From positions 62,001 to 126,000 of the forward strand of contig NZ_JAIRCA020000002.1 in assembly GCF_020089495.2 (NCBI RefSeq): a stretch of DNA of 64,000 nucleotides, written 5' to 3'. Positions within the stretch are counted from its first letter, which is position 1. Every line of letters starts with the position of its first letter. The notes below the pieces were generated by a model. The model was not told the origin of the DNA, made no database searches, and worked only from the letters and a program-made list of their open reading frames with translations. This DNA comes from Streptococcus mitis subsp. hohhotensis. GTDB lineage: Bacteria; Bacillota; Bacilli; Lactobacillales; Streptococcaceae. Position numbers and translations under genes: made by a program. Shown piece by piece: positions 50,727 through 60,348 of the stretch.

Positions 50727-51173
50727 GAACGAGTAAAAGCTCGTCGGAGAATTTATTTAACTGAACACGGACGGAAAGCTCGGAATTTAGAGAAACCAAC
50801 TTGGATTGTCAATCCTTCCTTAGTTTCCTAAAATTCAATCGCTTTCTATTCGTCCTTTGTATCTTATTTAATGTCGCTCTGTGAGGCGACGAATAGAAAG
50901 GCAGGTCGTTTCTTTTAGTCGCTATCAGGCGAACTAAAAACTCCCTGCACTAGATTTTTTACCGAAAAGTATCGTTTCGCTAAAAAATCGTTGGAGAATT
51001 TATTTAATGTCGCCCTGAGAGGCGACGAATAGAAAGGAGAAGATACATTGTTCGCGGAAGTGAACACGCCCTAAGAACTGTGTGAAAAAGCTAAACATCG
51101 TCTCGACGCTGAAGGCGTCTGCACCGAGTTTCCTATTTTCACTGTGTTCTTTACGGGCTTTGTATCATAAACT
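50727..51173 (+). promoter_or_regulatory. Structured carA-carB intergenic leader with repeats and PyrR-like loops
   Basis: 447 bases without a gene. TCGTYGGAGAATTTATTTAA occurs at 50741-50760 and 50988-51007. A hairpin with a CNGNGA hexaloop occurs at 50873-50890 (GTCGCT/GGCGAC, loop CTGTGA) and 51009-51026 (GTCGCC/GGCGAC, loop CTGAGA), each followed by GAATAGAAAGG. CTTTCTATTCGTC (50842-50854) can pair with GACGAATAGAAAG at either 50888-50900 or 51024-51036. A long stem at 51073-51151 ends 22 bases before carB. No terminator with a T-run is seen. Confidence 0.65.
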
Positions 51174-54100
51174 ATGCCTAAACGTACTGATATTCAAAAA
51201 ATTATGGTGATTGGTTCTGGTCCGATTATTATTGGTCAGGCCGCTGAGTTTGACTACGCTGGGACCCAGGCTTGCTTGTCGTTGAAAGAGGAAGGGTATG
51301 AGGTTGTCTTGGTTAACTCAAATCCTGCAACCATCATGACGGACAAAGAAATTGCTGACAAGGTTTACATTGAACCGATTACACTTGAGTTTGTGACACG
51401 TATTCTTCGTAAGGAGCGCCCAGATGCCTTGCTTCCAACCCTTGGTGGTCAGACAGGGCTCAATATGGCCATGGAATTATCTAAAAATGGTATCCTTGAT
51501 GAGCTTGGTGTTGAGCTTCTGGGAACTAAATTATCTGCCATTGACCAAGCGGAGGACCGTGATCTCTTTAAACAATTGATGGAAGAGCTCAACCAACCAA
51601 TTCCAGAATCTGAAATTGTCAACACAGTCGAAGAAGCTGTTGCCTTTGCAGCAACAATTGGCTACCCAGTCATCGTCCGTCCAGCCTTTACTCTTGGTGG
51701 TACTGGTGGTGGTATGTGTGCCAACGAGGAAGAATTGCGTGAAATCGCTGAAAATGGTTTGAAATTGTCACCTGTTACCCAATGTTTGATTGAGCGTTCA
51801 ATTGCAGGTTTCAAGGAAATTGAGTACGAAGTGATGCGTGATTCAGCTGACAATGCTTTGGTTGTTTGTAACATGGAAAACTTTGATCCAGTCGGAATTC
51901 ACACAGGAGATTCCATTGTATTTGCCCCTGCGCAAACCATGTCAGACTATGAAAATCAAATGCTTCGTGACGCAAGCTTGAGCATCATTCGTGCCCTTAA
52001 GATTGAAGGGGGATGTAACGTTCAGCTGGCCCTTGATCCACACAGCTTCAAGTACTATGTCATCGAAGTAAACCCTCGTGTATCGCGTTCGTCAGCCCTT
52101 GCTTCTAAGGCGACAGGATATCCGATTGCTAAGTTGGCTGCTAAGATTGCAGTAGGTTTGACTTTGGATGAGGTCATCAACCCAGTTACAGGTTCAACCT
52201 ATGCCATGTTTGAACCAGCCCTTGACTACGTGGTTGCCAAGATTCCGCGTTTCCCATTTGACAAGTTTGAAAAGGGAGAACGCCGTCTTGGTACCCAGAT
52301 GAAGGCAACTGGAGAAGTTATGGCCATCGGTCGTAACATCGAGGAATCTCTTCTTAAGGCTTGCCGCTCCCTTGAAATTGGGGTGCACCACAATGAAATG
52401 CCTGAACTTGCAGCAGTTTCTGATGATGCCTTGATTGAAAAAGTTGTCAAAGCCCAAGATGACCGTCTCTTCTACGTGTCAGAAGCCATTCGCCGTGGCT
52501 ACACACCAGAAGAAATTGCAGAGCTTACAAAAATCGATATCTTTTATCTCGATAAACTCCTACATATCTTTGAAATTGAGCAGGAGTTGGGTGCCCATCC
52601 ACAAGATATTGAAGTTTTGAAAATAGCTAAACTTAATGGCTTCTCAGACCGTAAGATTGCTGAACTATGGAAAACGACTGCTGATCACGTTCGCCAACTT
52701 CGCTTGGAAAACAAGATTGTTCCAGTTTATAAGATGGTAGATACTTGTGCGGCAGAATTTGACTCTGAAACACCATATTTCTATTCAACTTATGGTTGGG
52801 AAAATGAATCTATCAAATCTGAAAAAGAATCTGTACTGGTCCTAGGTTCTGGTCCAATCCGTATCGGTCAAGGGGTTGAGTTTGACTACGCCACTGTTCA
52901 CTCTGTTAAGGCGATTCAAGCTGCTGGTTATGAAGCAATCATCATGAACTCAAATCCAGAGACAGTTTCTACAGACTTTTCTGTATCAGATAAGCTCTAC
53001 TTTGAACCATTGACTTTCGAAGATGTTATGAACGTCATTGATTTGGAACAACCAAAAGGTGTTATCGTTCAGTTTGGTGGTCAGACAGCCATTAACCTTG
53101 CGGAGCCATTGGCAAAAGCAGGTGTGACCATCCTTGGTACACAGGTTGCTGACTTGGACCGCGCGGAAGACCGTGACCTCTTTGAGCAAGCTCTTAAAGA
53201 CTTAGATATTCCTCAGCCACCAGGACAAACGGCTACCAATGAAGAAGAAGCAGTTCTTGCAGCTCGCAAGATTGGTTTCCCAGTCCTCGTTCGCCCATCT
53301 TATGTCTTGGGTGGACGTGCCATGGAAATCGTTGAAAACGAAGAGGACCTCCGTTCTTACATGCGTACCGCTGTTAAGGCTAGTCCAGACCACCCAGTGC
53401 TTGTTGACTCATACATCGTTGGGCAAGAGTGTGAAGTTGATGCCATTTCAGACGGAGAAAATGTTCTTATCCCTGGTATCATGGAGCATATCGAACGTGC
53501 CGGTGTCCACTCAGGTGACTCAATGGCCGTTTATCCTCCACAAACCTTGTCGCAAAAGGTGCAAGAAACAATCGCAGACTATACTAAACGCCTAGCAATT
53601 GGTCTTAACTGTCTTGGAATGATGAACATCCAGTTTGTTATTAAGGATGAAAAAGTCTACGTTATTGAGGTCAATCCACGTGCCAGCCGTACCGTTCCAT
53701 TCCTTTCTAAGGTTACCAATATTCCTATGGCTCAGGTAGCGACCAAGCTCATTCTTGGTCAAAGTTTATCAGAACTTGGCTACCAAGATGGTCTTTACCC
53801 TGAAAGCACTCGCGTTCATATCAAGGCACCTGTCTTCTCCTTCACGAAACTAGCTAAGGTAGATAGCTTACTCGGGCCTGAAATGAAGTCAACAGGTGAA
53901 GTTATGGGTTCTGATACGACTTTGGAAAAAGCTCTCTATAAAGCCTTTGAAGCTTCTTACTTACACTTGCCAACCTTTGGTAACGTTGTATTTACCATCG
54001 CTGATGATGCAAAAGAAGAAGCCTTGGACTTAGCTCGTCGTTTCCAAAATATTGGCTATGGAATCCTCGCGACAGAAGGGACAGCAACCTTCTTTGCCAG

Positions 54101-54350
54101 TCATGGCTTGCAAGCCCAACCTGTTGGTAAGATTGGTGATGACGATAAGGATATTCCAAGCTTTGTTCGTAAAGGAAGAATTCAAGCTATCATTAATACA
54201 GTAGGAACCAAACGAACTGCAGACGAAGATGGTGAGCAGATTCGCCGTTCAGCTATTGAACACGGAGTGCCCCTCTTCACAGCCCTAGATACAGCTAACG
54301 CCATGCTCAAAGTATTGGAAAGCCGTAGTTTTGTTACAGAAGCAATCTAG
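51174..54350 (+). CDS. carB: Carbamoyl-phosphate synthase large subunit
   Basis: 1058 residues made of two homologous ATP-grasp halves (starting near 1 and near 545), an oligomerisation domain between and a C-terminal MGS allosteric domain. CarB makes carbamoyl phosphate from bicarbonate, ammonia and two ATP, feeding both pyrimidine and arginine synthesis. [11 protein letters not shown] and [11 protein letters not shown] mark the two halves. The ATG has no Shine-Dalgarno sequence (upstream GTATCATAAACT), which is unusual for so long a metabolic gene and may relate to its structured leader. Confidence 0.96.
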   Translation: MPKRTDIQKIMVIGSGPIIIGQAAEFDYAGTQACLSLKEEGYEVVLVNSNPATIMTDKEIADKVYIEPITLEFVTRILRKERPDALLPTLGGQTGLNMAMELSKNGILDELGVELLGTKLSAIDQAEDRDLFKQLMEELNQPIPESEIVNTVEEAVAFAATIGYPVIVRPAFTLGGTGGGMCANEEELREIAENGLKLSPVTQCLIERSIAGFKEIEYEVMRDSADNALVVCNMENFDPVGIHTGDSIVFAPAQTMSDYENQMLRDASLSIIRALKIEGGCNVQLALDPHSFKYYVIEVNPRVSRSSALASKATGYPIAKLAAKIAVGLTLDEVINPVTGSTYAMFEPALDYVVAKIPRFPFDKFEKGERRLGTQMKATGEVMAIGRNIEESLLKACRSLEIGVHHNEMPELAAVSDDALIEKVVKAQDDRLFYVSEAIRRGYTPEEIAELTKIDIFYLDKLLHIFEIEQELGAHPQDIEVLKIAKLNGFSDRKIAELWKTTADHVRQLRLENKIVPVYKMVDTCAAEFDSETPYFYSTYGWENESIKSEKESVLVLGSGPIRIGQGVEFDYATVHSVKAIQAAGYEAIIMNSNPETVSTDFSVSDKLYFEPLTFEDVMNVIDLEQPKGVIVQFGGQTAINLAEPLAKAGVTILGTQVADLDRAEDRDLFEQALKDLDIPQPPGQTATNEEEAVLAARKIGFPVLVRPSYVLGGRAMEIVENEEDLRSYMRTAVKASPDHPVLVDSYIVGQECEVDAISDGENVLIPGIMEHIERAGVHSGDSMAVYPPQTLSQKVQETIADYTKRLAIGLNCLGMMNIQFVIKDEKVYVIEVNPRASRTVPFLSKVTNIPMAQVATKLILGQSLSELGYQDGLYPESTRVHIKAPVFSFTKLAKVDSLLGPEMKSTGEVMGSDTTLEKALYKAFEASYLHLPTFGNVVFTIADDAKEEALDLARRFQNIGYGILATEGTATFFASHGLQAQPVGKIGDDDKDIPSFVRKGRIQAIINTVGTKRTADEDGEQIRRSAIEHGVPLFTALDTANAMLKVLESRSFVTEAI

Positions 54351-54373
54351 TTTAGAAAAGTTTTTCACAGTTT

Positions 54374-54405
54374 AAAAGCCAGCGTCAGAAAACGCTGGCT
54401 TTTGC
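54374..54405 (+). terminator. Terminator after carB
   Basis: AAAAGCCAGCGT and ACGCTGGCTTTT form a perfect 12-bp stem around CAGAAA. Confidence 0.88.
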
Positions 54406-54637
54406 GATATTAGTTCATGCTATTCAACTATCAGTTCTTCACTCAATGATAATTATGAATTGTGATACGATAAGAATAAATTGAGAATGGTTTATGATGT
54501 TAATCGTTCCCCTTTTTTGTAATTCTAGTATATCAGAGTCAATATATATTTGTATGGTACTACCTTTTGCAAAAATGGCTATTTCAGGTTAAAAAAACGA
54601 CATTTCAGATTTTCTGTTCCAGAAATAGCTATCGCTA
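54406..54637. other. Intergenic region before ribF
   Basis: No gene. TGGCTATTTC near 54576 and GAAATAGCTA near 54622 form an imperfect long-range inverted repeat just ahead of the ribF promoter; significance unknown. Confidence 0.4.
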
Positions 54638-54646
54638 TGATATAAT
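54638..54646 (+). promoter_or_regulatory. Extended -10 box seven bases before the ribF start codon
   Basis: TGATATAAT ends at 54646; ATG at 54653. No RBS is present, so the ribF mRNA is predicted to be leaderless. Confidence 0.75.
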
Positions 54647-54652
54647 TATTTT

Positions 54653-55570
54653 ATGATTATTACTATTCCTATAAAAAACCAAAAAGATATTGGCACACCA
54701 TCTGATTCAGTCGTTGTTCTCGGCTATTTTGATGGTATACACAAGGGGCATCAAGAATTATTTCGCGTTGCCAATAAGGCTGCGAGAAAGGATTTATTGC
54801 CTATCGTCGTTATGACCTTTAATGAATCTCCAAAGATCGCTTTAGAGCCTTATCATCCTGATCTGTTTTTACATATTTTGAACCCTGCTGAACGTGAAAG
54901 AAAATTAAAACGAGAAGGCGTAGAAGAATTATATCTCCTTGATTTTAGTAGTCAATTCGCTAGTCTCACGGCAGAAGAATTTTTTGCAACTTATATCAAG
55001 GCTATGAATGCCAAAATTATTGTTGCAGGTTTTGATTATACATTTGGTTCTGACCAAAAAACGGCAGAAGACTTAAAGGATTACTTTGATGGAGAAGTCA
55101 TTATCGTTCCACCTGTAGAAGATGAGAAAGGAAAGATTAGTTCAACTCGTATCCGTCAAGCTATTTTAGATGGAAATGTGAAAGAAGCAGGAGAACTTTT
55201 GGGGGCACCGCTTCCATCAAGAGGTATGGTGGTTCATGGCAATGCTCGTGGTCGTACGATTGGTTATCCGACAGCGAATTTGGTGCTTTTAGATCGTACT
55301 TATATGCCAGCAGATGGCGTTTATGTCGTTGATGTTGAGATTCAAAGACAGAAGTATCGTGCCATGGCTAGTGTCGGGAAAAATGTGACCTTTGATGGAG
55401 AAGAAGCCCGTTTTGAAGTCAATATTTTTGATTTTAATCAAGATATTTATGGGGAAACCGTCATGGTTTATTGGCTTGATCGCATTCGAGATATGACCAA
55501 ATTTGACTCAGTCGACCAATTAGTGGATCAGTTAAAGGCAGATGAAGAAGTTGCTCGGAATTGGTCTTAA
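54653..55570 (+). CDS. ribF: Bifunctional riboflavin kinase / FAD synthetase
   Basis: 305 residues making FMN and then FAD from riboflavin. The N-terminal nucleotidyltransferase domain has GYFDGIHKGH (about 24-33) and SSTRIR. The C-terminal flavokinase domain has GYPTANL (about 204-210). Length is normal. The start is fixed by the lack of other nearby ATG codons; no ribosome binding site precedes it and the -10 box lies directly upstream. Confidence 0.94.
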   Translation: MIITIPIKNQKDIGTPSDSVVVLGYFDGIHKGHQELFRVANKAARKDLLPIVVMTFNESPKIALEPYHPDLFLHILNPAERERKLKREGVEELYLLDFSSQFASLTAEEFFATYIKAMNAKIIVAGFDYTFGSDQKTAEDLKDYFDGEVIIVPPVEDEKGKISSTRIRQAILDGNVKEAGELLGAPLPSRGMVVHGNARGRTIGYPTANLVLLDRTYMPADGVYVVDVEIQRQKYRAMASVGKNVTFDGEEARFEVNIFDFNQDIYGETVMVYWLDRIRDMTKFDSVDQLVDQLKADEEVARNWS

Positions 55571-55585
55571 GAAATTGAGTAAACA

Positions 55586-55659
55586 AAAAAGAGGTTGTCT
55601 GTAACCCAAAAGATAGATGAATAAGTCTAACTTTTGAGGTCACGACACTACCTCTTTTT
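55586..55659. terminator. Convergent terminator between ribF and the YitT gene
   Basis: AAAAAGAGGT and ACCTCTTTTT form the base of a long hairpin; CAAAAG/CTTTTG pairs inside. T tracts exist on both strands, so it serves both genes. It overlaps the YitT stop codon. Confidence 0.8.
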
Positions 55660-56506
55660 ATTCTTTTTCAAAGGTGAATCCTTCTCCAAGGATTTCATGG
55701 GCTTCTGTAATGGTTATAAAGGCTTGAGGATCGATTCGATGAATCATTTCCTTCATTTTCACAATCTCATTTCTACCGACAATACAGTAGATAATCTTCA
55801 AATCTTTTTGACTATAGTAGCCTTGACCAGAAATAAAAGTAACGCCTCTTCCCAGGTCATCATTAATCGCTTTAGCAAGTTGGTCAGGACGTTTTGTGAT
55901 AATCATAAAGCCTTTACCAGCATAGCCTCCTTCGCCAATCAAATCAATGACACGAGAAACGATAAAATCAAATAAGAGCGTGTAGGAAACCAATCTCAAG
56001 TCCTTGAAGATGAGGAGAATGAGCATGAGAATACAAAAATCTAAGATAAAGAGCAGTTTCCCCATTGATATATGAGTGTATTTATTGAGAATACGAGCTA
56101 GAATATCAGTTCCGCCAGTTGTACCACCAGCATTAAAGATAATTCCAAGACCGATTCCCAATAGAATTCCCGCTATAAGTGCAGTAATCAGTAAATCACC
56201 TTGAAGGTCAATATGAAGGGGAATACGCTCAAAAAAAGCCAACCAAGCTGACAAAGCTAAGGTTCCAAGCAAACTAGAATAGAGGGACTTTGCTCCAAAA
56301 ATCTTCCAAGCTAGGATGAATAGAGGAATATTAATCAGCAGATTCATAAGGGAAACAGGAATTTCAAAAAGATAAAAGGTGATGAGGGTAATACCTGTTG
56401 CCCCTCCTTCAAAGAGATGATGAGGAACTACAAAATAAGTCAGCCCAAAAGCATAAATAGCAGCACCTAGTAAAATGGTAAAAATGGGGTAAATTTTTTT
56501 AATCAT
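55658..56506 (-). CDS. YitT/DUF161 family membrane protein
   Basis: 282 residues: about five hydrophobic segments in the first 175 with the family motif GGTTGGTDI, then a soluble C-terminal DUF2179 domain (about 190-280) with the conserved PDQLAKAI and ITEAHEILGEGF. YitT proteins are integral membrane proteins of uncertain, possibly transport, role. The ATG has AGAGG upstream. Convergent with ribF. Confidence 0.88.
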   Translation of the reverse strand: MIKKIYPIFTILLGAAIYAFGLTYFVVPHHLFEGGATGITLITFYLFEIPVSLMNLLINIPLFILAWKIFGAKSLYSSLLGTLALSAWLAFFERIPLHIDLQGDLLITALIAGILLGIGLGIIFNAGGTTGGTDILARILNKYTHISMGKLLFILDFCILMLILLIFKDLRLVSYTLLFDFIVSRVIDLIGEGGYAGKGFMIITKRPDQLAKAINDDLGRGVTFISGQGYYSQKDLKIIYCIVGRNEIVKMKEMIHRIDPQAFITITEAHEILGEGFTFEKE

Positions 56507-56590
56507 AGGAAACCTCTTTTCTTATAAGTTGATTATATCAAATTTTTACGGAAAATTTGATTGACTCCATTAGGATTTTTAATCTTTTTT

Positions 56591-56599
56591 TGATATAAT
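56591..56599 (+). promoter_or_regulatory. Extended -10 promoter of the DegV gene
   Basis: TGATATAAT, 48 bases before the ATG. Confidence 0.65.
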
Positions 56600-56647
56600 T
56601 AGAAGTAAGAAAACCAATCTGAATCCTAAAATAGAAAGATTGATACT

Positions 56648-57487
56648 ATGACAAAAATTAAGATTGTAACCGATTCATCTGTTACTATTGAACCTGAACT
56701 CGTAAAACAATTAGATATTACAATCGTTCCATTATCTGTAATGATTGATAATGTTGTTTATTCTGATGCGGATTTGAAAGAAGAAGGTAAATTTCTTCAG
56801 TTGATGCAAGCAAGTAAGAATCTTCCTAAAACAAGTCAACCGCCTGTAGGTGTCTTCGCTGAAGTTTTTGAGGACCTATGCAAAGATGGTAGCCAGATTC
56901 TTGCTATTCATATGTCCCATGCTCTTTCGGGGACTGTAGAAGCAGCACGCCAAGGTGCCAGCCTATCTACTGCCGACGTGACAGTTATTGATAGTTCCTT
57001 CACTGACCAAGCCTTGAAATTCCAAGTTGTTGAGGCTGCGAAATTAGCACAAGAAGGCAAAGATATGGCGGAAATTTTATCTCACGTTGAAGAGGTAAAA
57101 AACCATACAGAGCTCTATATTGGTGTTTCAACTTTGGAAAATCTTGTTAAAGGTGGACGAATTGGCCGTGTAACTGGATTGTTGAGCTCACTTCTCAATA
57201 TTCGTGTTGTCATGCAAATGAAAGACCATGAATTGCAGCCAATTGTTAAAGGTCGTGGAGCTAAAACCTTTAAAAAATGGTTAGATGAGTTGACAACATC
57301 TCTCTCTGAACGTTCTGTAGCAGAGATTGGAATTTCATATTCTGGTAATGCTGACTGGGCAAAAGAGATGAAAGAAAGCCTACAAGCCTATGTTGAAAAA
57401 CCAATTTCTGTTTTAGAAACCGGTTCTATTATTCAGACTCATACAGGTGAGAATGCGTGGGCTATTTTGGTACGTTACCATTCCTAA
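56648..57487 (+). CDS. DegV family fatty-acid-binding protein (FakB type)
   Basis: 279 residues with VTDSS near the N-terminus, TSQPPVGVF and the conserved HMSHALSGT loop contacting the carboxylate of a bound fatty acid. DegV proteins serve as FakB subunits, presenting exogenous fatty acids to the kinase FakA for phospholipid synthesis. Streptococci have several paralogs and I cannot tell which this is. It stands alone between the YitT gene and HU, with its own promoter. Confidence 0.88.
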   Translation: MTKIKIVTDSSVTIEPELVKQLDITIVPLSVMIDNVVYSDADLKEEGKFLQLMQASKNLPKTSQPPVGVFAEVFEDLCKDGSQILAIHMSHALSGTVEAARQGASLSTADVTVIDSSFTDQALKFQVVEAAKLAQEGKDMAEILSHVEEVKNHTELYIGVSTLENLVKGGRIGRVTGLLSSLLNIRVVMQMKDHELQPIVKGRGAKTFKKWLDELTTSLSERSVAEIGISYSGNADWAKEMKESLQAYVEKPISVLETGSIIQTHTGENAWAILVRYHS

Positions 57488-57524
57488 AAAAATAAAGAAA
57501 ATGCGAATAAACAGCGTTTTTAAC

Positions 57525-57553
57525 TTGACCTATAAGGGATTTTAGGATATGAT
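57525..57553 (+). promoter_or_regulatory. HU promoter
   Basis: TTGACC (57525-57530) and TATGAT (57548-57553) with a 17-base spacer. Confidence 0.8.
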
Positions 57554-57594
57554 TATATTTGTTAATTAGAAATTAATTTGGAGGAATCATTAAC

Positions 57595-57870
57595 ATGGCA
57601 AACAAACAAGATTTGATCGCTAAAGTAGCAGAAGCTACAGAATTGACTAAGAAAGACTCAGCAGCAGCAGTTGAAGCTGTATTTTCAGCAGTAGCTGACT
57701 ACCTTGCAGCTGGTGAAAAAGTTCAATTGATCGGTTTTGGTAACTTTGAAGTTCGTGAGCGTGCTGCACGTAAAGGTCGCAACCCACAAACTGGTAAAGA
57801 AATCACAATTGCAGCTTCTAAAGTTCCAGCATTCAAAGCTGGCAAAGCTCTTAAAGACGCTGTTAAATAA
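57595..57870 (+). CDS. hup: HU-family DNA-binding protein
   Basis: 91 residues, the histone-like nucleoid protein that bends DNA. The arm motif [20 protein letters not shown] (about 47-66) with its proline tip is complete. GGAGG lies nine bases before the ATG and codon use is that of a highly expressed gene. It has its own promoter and terminator. Confidence 0.97.
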   Translation: MANKQDLIAKVAEATELTKKDSAAAVEAVFSAVADYLAAGEKVQLIGFGNFEVRERAARKGRNPQTGKEITIAASKVPAFKAGKALKDAVK

Positions 57871-57879
57871 TCAGCCTTT

Positions 57880-57928
57880 AAAAAGCCTATTGTATCAAGC
57901 TTTCTAGCTTGGTCAGTAGGCTTTTTTT
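57880..57928 (+). terminator. Terminator after HU
   Basis: AAAAAGCCTA and TAGGCTTTTT flank an inner AGCT/AGCT pairing, with a run of seven T. Confidence 0.88.
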
Positions 57929-57930
57929 GT

Positions 57931-58080
57931 GTATAGGGGGCAAAAAAGGGGCAAAATACTATTTTTCACTTGTTTTAGGATGATGTCAACCAGCATTTTC
58001 GTTATTTTCTAAGAGTGATGAGTTTTTATTGTTTATCCGTAGGATGATCGACTATTTTAAATAATACTGTATTTCTAGCT
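57931..58080. other. Intergenic stretch after HU, no gene
   Basis: It contains the G-rich GGGGGCAAAAAAGGGGCAAAA near 57937, otherwise nothing recognisable before the BOX element. Confidence 0.4.
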
Positions 58081-58231
58081 TATACTCTTCTAAAATCTCT
58101 TCAAACCACGTCAGCTTCACCTTGGATTATATATGTGACTGACTTCGTCAGTCTTATCTACAACCTCAAAGCAGTGCTTTGAGCAACCTGCGGCTAGCTT
58201 CCTAGTTTTCTCTTTGATTTTCATTGAGTAT
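58081..58231 (-). repeat. BOX element upstream of mutY
   Basis: About 151 bp with one boxB unit, in the same orientation as those at 38048 and 45949. It has several changes in its boxC part (TCTAAAATC, CAGCTTCACC), so it is older or diverged. The bases from 58232 to 58394 hold no gene. Confidence 0.9.
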
Positions 58232-58394
58232 TATTTGTCTCAAAATCAAACCATGAAGATGGATAATCGCATTCTATGATATTTTATTGATTTTCAGTTG
58301 AAGTCATATTAAAAATATTTAAGTAGAAAGAAAAGTCATATACTGTCTATTGAAAATATTATAAATCAGATAAAAAGACAGGTGAAACCTTCTG

Positions 58395-58403
58395 TGTTAT
58401 ACT
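58395..58403 (+). promoter_or_regulatory. Extended -10 box seven bases before the mutY start codon
   Basis: TGTTATACT ends at 58403; ATG at 58410; no RBS. Predicted leaderless mRNA. Confidence 0.7.
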
Positions 58404-58409
58404 AGAGAT

Positions 58410-59585
58410 ATGTTAGATTTGAAAGAATACGGTATTGTCATGTGGCCGGAGGAGAAGATTAGTTCTTTCCGTGAGAAACTTCTCGCTTGGTATGATGAAA
58501 ATAAACGAGATTTACCCTGGCGTAGAAGTAAAAATCCTTATCATATCTGGGTATCTGAAATCATGCTCCAGCAGACCAGAGTGGATACGGTTATTCCTTA
58601 CTACGAACGATTCTTGGACTGGTTTCCAACAGTAGAAAGTTTGGCGAATGCGTCTGAAGAGCGTTTGTTGAAGGCTTGGGAGGGACTGGGATATTATTCT
58701 CGAGTACGCAATATGCAGGCTGCGGCCCAGCAGATTATGGATGACTTTGGGGGTCAATTTCCAAATACCTATGAAGGAATTTCCAGTTTGAAAGGAATTG
58801 GCCCTTACACAGCAGGAGCCATTTCTAGTATTGCTTTTAACTTGCCTGAGCCAGCGGTCGATGGCAATGTCATGCGTGTTTTGGCGCGTCTATTTGAAGT
58901 CAATCACGATATTGGCATTCCAAGTAATCGTAAAATTTTTCAGGCGATGATGGAAATCTTGATTGATCCGGATCGTCCTGGCGACTTTAACCAAGCTTTG
59001 ATGGACTTAGGGTCTGATATTGAGGCTCCTGTAAATCCTAGGCCAGAAGAAAGTCCAGTGAAGGACTTTAGTGCGGCATATCAGAATGGAAGCATGGATC
59101 GTTATCCAATTAAGGCTCCAAAGAAAAAGCCAGTTCCCATTTATCTAAAAGCACTAGTTGTGAAAAATGCTCAGGGGCAATTTCTACTTGAAAAAAATGA
59201 GAGTGAAAAGTTGTTGGCAGGATTTTGGCATTTTCCCTTGATAGAAGTAGATGAGTTTTCGCAAGAAGAGCAGTTTGACCTCTTCCATCAGGTTGCAGAA
59301 GAAAGTGTAAACTTTGGTCCCAGTCCAGAGGAGAGTTTCCGGCAGGACTATGACCTAGATGTTGATTGGCTTGATATTTATTTTGAAACTGTCAAGCATG
59401 TCTTTAGCCATCGCAAGTGGCATATTCAAATTGTAGCAGGTCAGGTGAGTGATTTCCATGATTTTTCAGATAGGGAAGTTCGCTGGCTTTCACCAGAAGA
59501 ATTCAAGGATGTTCCACTTGCCAAACCACAACAAAAAATCTGGCAGGCTTATGAAAAAACCAACTTAGACAGTAGCAAAGACTAG
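58410..59585 (+). CDS. mutY: A/G-specific adenine glycosylase without Fe-S cluster
   Basis: 391 residues. MutY removes adenine paired with 8-oxoguanine. The catalytic glutamate is E50 in SEIMLQQT, the HhH motif is [12 protein letters not shown], and D151 lies in VDGNVMRV. The Nudix-like C-terminal domain (about 245-385) recognises 8-oxoG. The cluster region after MDLG reads [19 protein letters not shown], with none of the four cysteines. If the first ATG is not used, ATG 58440 (residue 11) is an alternative, but it too lacks an RBS. Confidence 0.93.
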   Translation: MLDLKEYGIVMWPEEKISSFREKLLAWYDENKRDLPWRRSKNPYHIWVSEIMLQQTRVDTVIPYYERFLDWFPTVESLANASEERLLKAWEGLGYYSRVRNMQAAAQQIMDDFGGQFPNTYEGISSLKGIGPYTAGAISSIAFNLPEPAVDGNVMRVLARLFEVNHDIGIPSNRKIFQAMMEILIDPDRPGDFNQALMDLGSDIEAPVNPRPEESPVKDFSAAYQNGSMDRYPIKAPKKKPVPIYLKALVVKNAQGQFLLEKNESEKLLAGFWHFPLIEVDEFSQEEQFDLFHQVAEESVNFGPSPEESFRQDYDLDVDWLDIYFETVKHVFSHRKWHIQIVAGQVSDFHDFSDREVRWLSPEEFKDVPLAKPQQKIWQAYEKTNLDSSKD

Positions 59586-59610
59586 CTATCGTGTCTTCTT
59601 GCTATTTTTT

Positions 59611-59619
59611 TGGTATAAT
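59611..59619 (+). promoter_or_regulatory. Extended -10 promoter of vicRKX
   Basis: TGGTATAAT, 21 bases before the vicR ATG, which is preceded by AAAGGTG. Confidence 0.65.
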
Positions 59620-59640
59620 AGTAGAGAAAAAGGTGAACAA

Positions 59641-60348
59641 ATGAAAAAAATATTAATTGTAGATGATGAAAAACCAATCTCGGATATTATCAAGTTTAAT
59701 ATGACCAAGGAAGGTTACGAGGTTGTGACTGCTTTTAATGGTCGTGAAGCACTAGAACAATTTGAAGCAGAGCAGCCAGATATTATTATTCTGGATTTGA
59801 TGCTTCCAGAAATTGATGGTTTAGAAGTTGCGAAGACTATTCGCAAGACAAGTAGTGTGCCTATTATCATGCTTTCAGCTAAGGATAGCGAATTTGATAA
59901 GGTTATCGGTTTAGAGCTTGGAGCGGATGACTATGTAACCAAACCGTTCTCAAATCGTGAGTTGCAGGCACGTGTCAAATCCCTTCTTCGTCGTACAGAT
60001 TTGACTTCTGTAGATAATCAAGAGTCTGATGAAAAGAAAACTCAACCCTTGCAAATTGGGGACTTGGAGATTGTGCCAGATGCCTACGTGGCTAAAAAAT
60101 ATGGTGAAGAACTAGACTTAACTCACCGTGAATTTGAGCTTTTGTATCACTTGGCGTCTCATATCGGTCAAGTAATTACGCGTGAACACTTGCTTGAAAC
60201 GGTCTGGGGTTATGATTATTTCGGAGATGTTCGGACTGTTGATGTAACGATTAGACGTTTGCGTGAAAAGATTGAAGACACACCAAGTCGTCCTGAGTAT
60301 ATCCTAACACGCCGCGGTGTTGGTTATTATATGCGAAATAATGATTAA
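59641..60348 (+). CDS. vicR: Essential response regulator VicR (WalR)
   Basis: 235-residue OmpR-family regulator with phospho-acceptor D52 (IIILDLMLP), K102 region KPFSN, and a winged-helix DNA-binding domain from about 130. WalR controls peptidoglycan hydrolases such as PcsB in streptococci. ATG 59641 has AAAGGTG upstream; earlier in-frame starts would be in front of the promoter. It overlaps vicK by eight bases. Confidence 0.96.
   Translation: MKKILIVDDEKPISDIIKFNMTKEGYEVVTAFNGREALEQFEAEQPDIIILDLMLPEIDGLEVAKTIRKTSSVPIIMLSAKDSEFDKVIGLELGADDYVTKPFSNRELQARVKSLLRRTDLTSVDNQESDEKKTQPLQIGDLEIVPDAYVAKKYGEELDLTHREFELLYHLASHIGQVITREHLLETVWGYDYFGDVRTVDVTIRRLREKIEDTPSRPEYILTRRGVGYYMRNND

Noticed and set aside
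57931-57970. Possible phage attachment site after HU (G-rich repeat GGGGGCAAAAAAGGGGCAAAA)
   Set aside because: HU 3' ends serve as attachment sites in some streptococci, but no integrase, duplicated core or phage gene is near.
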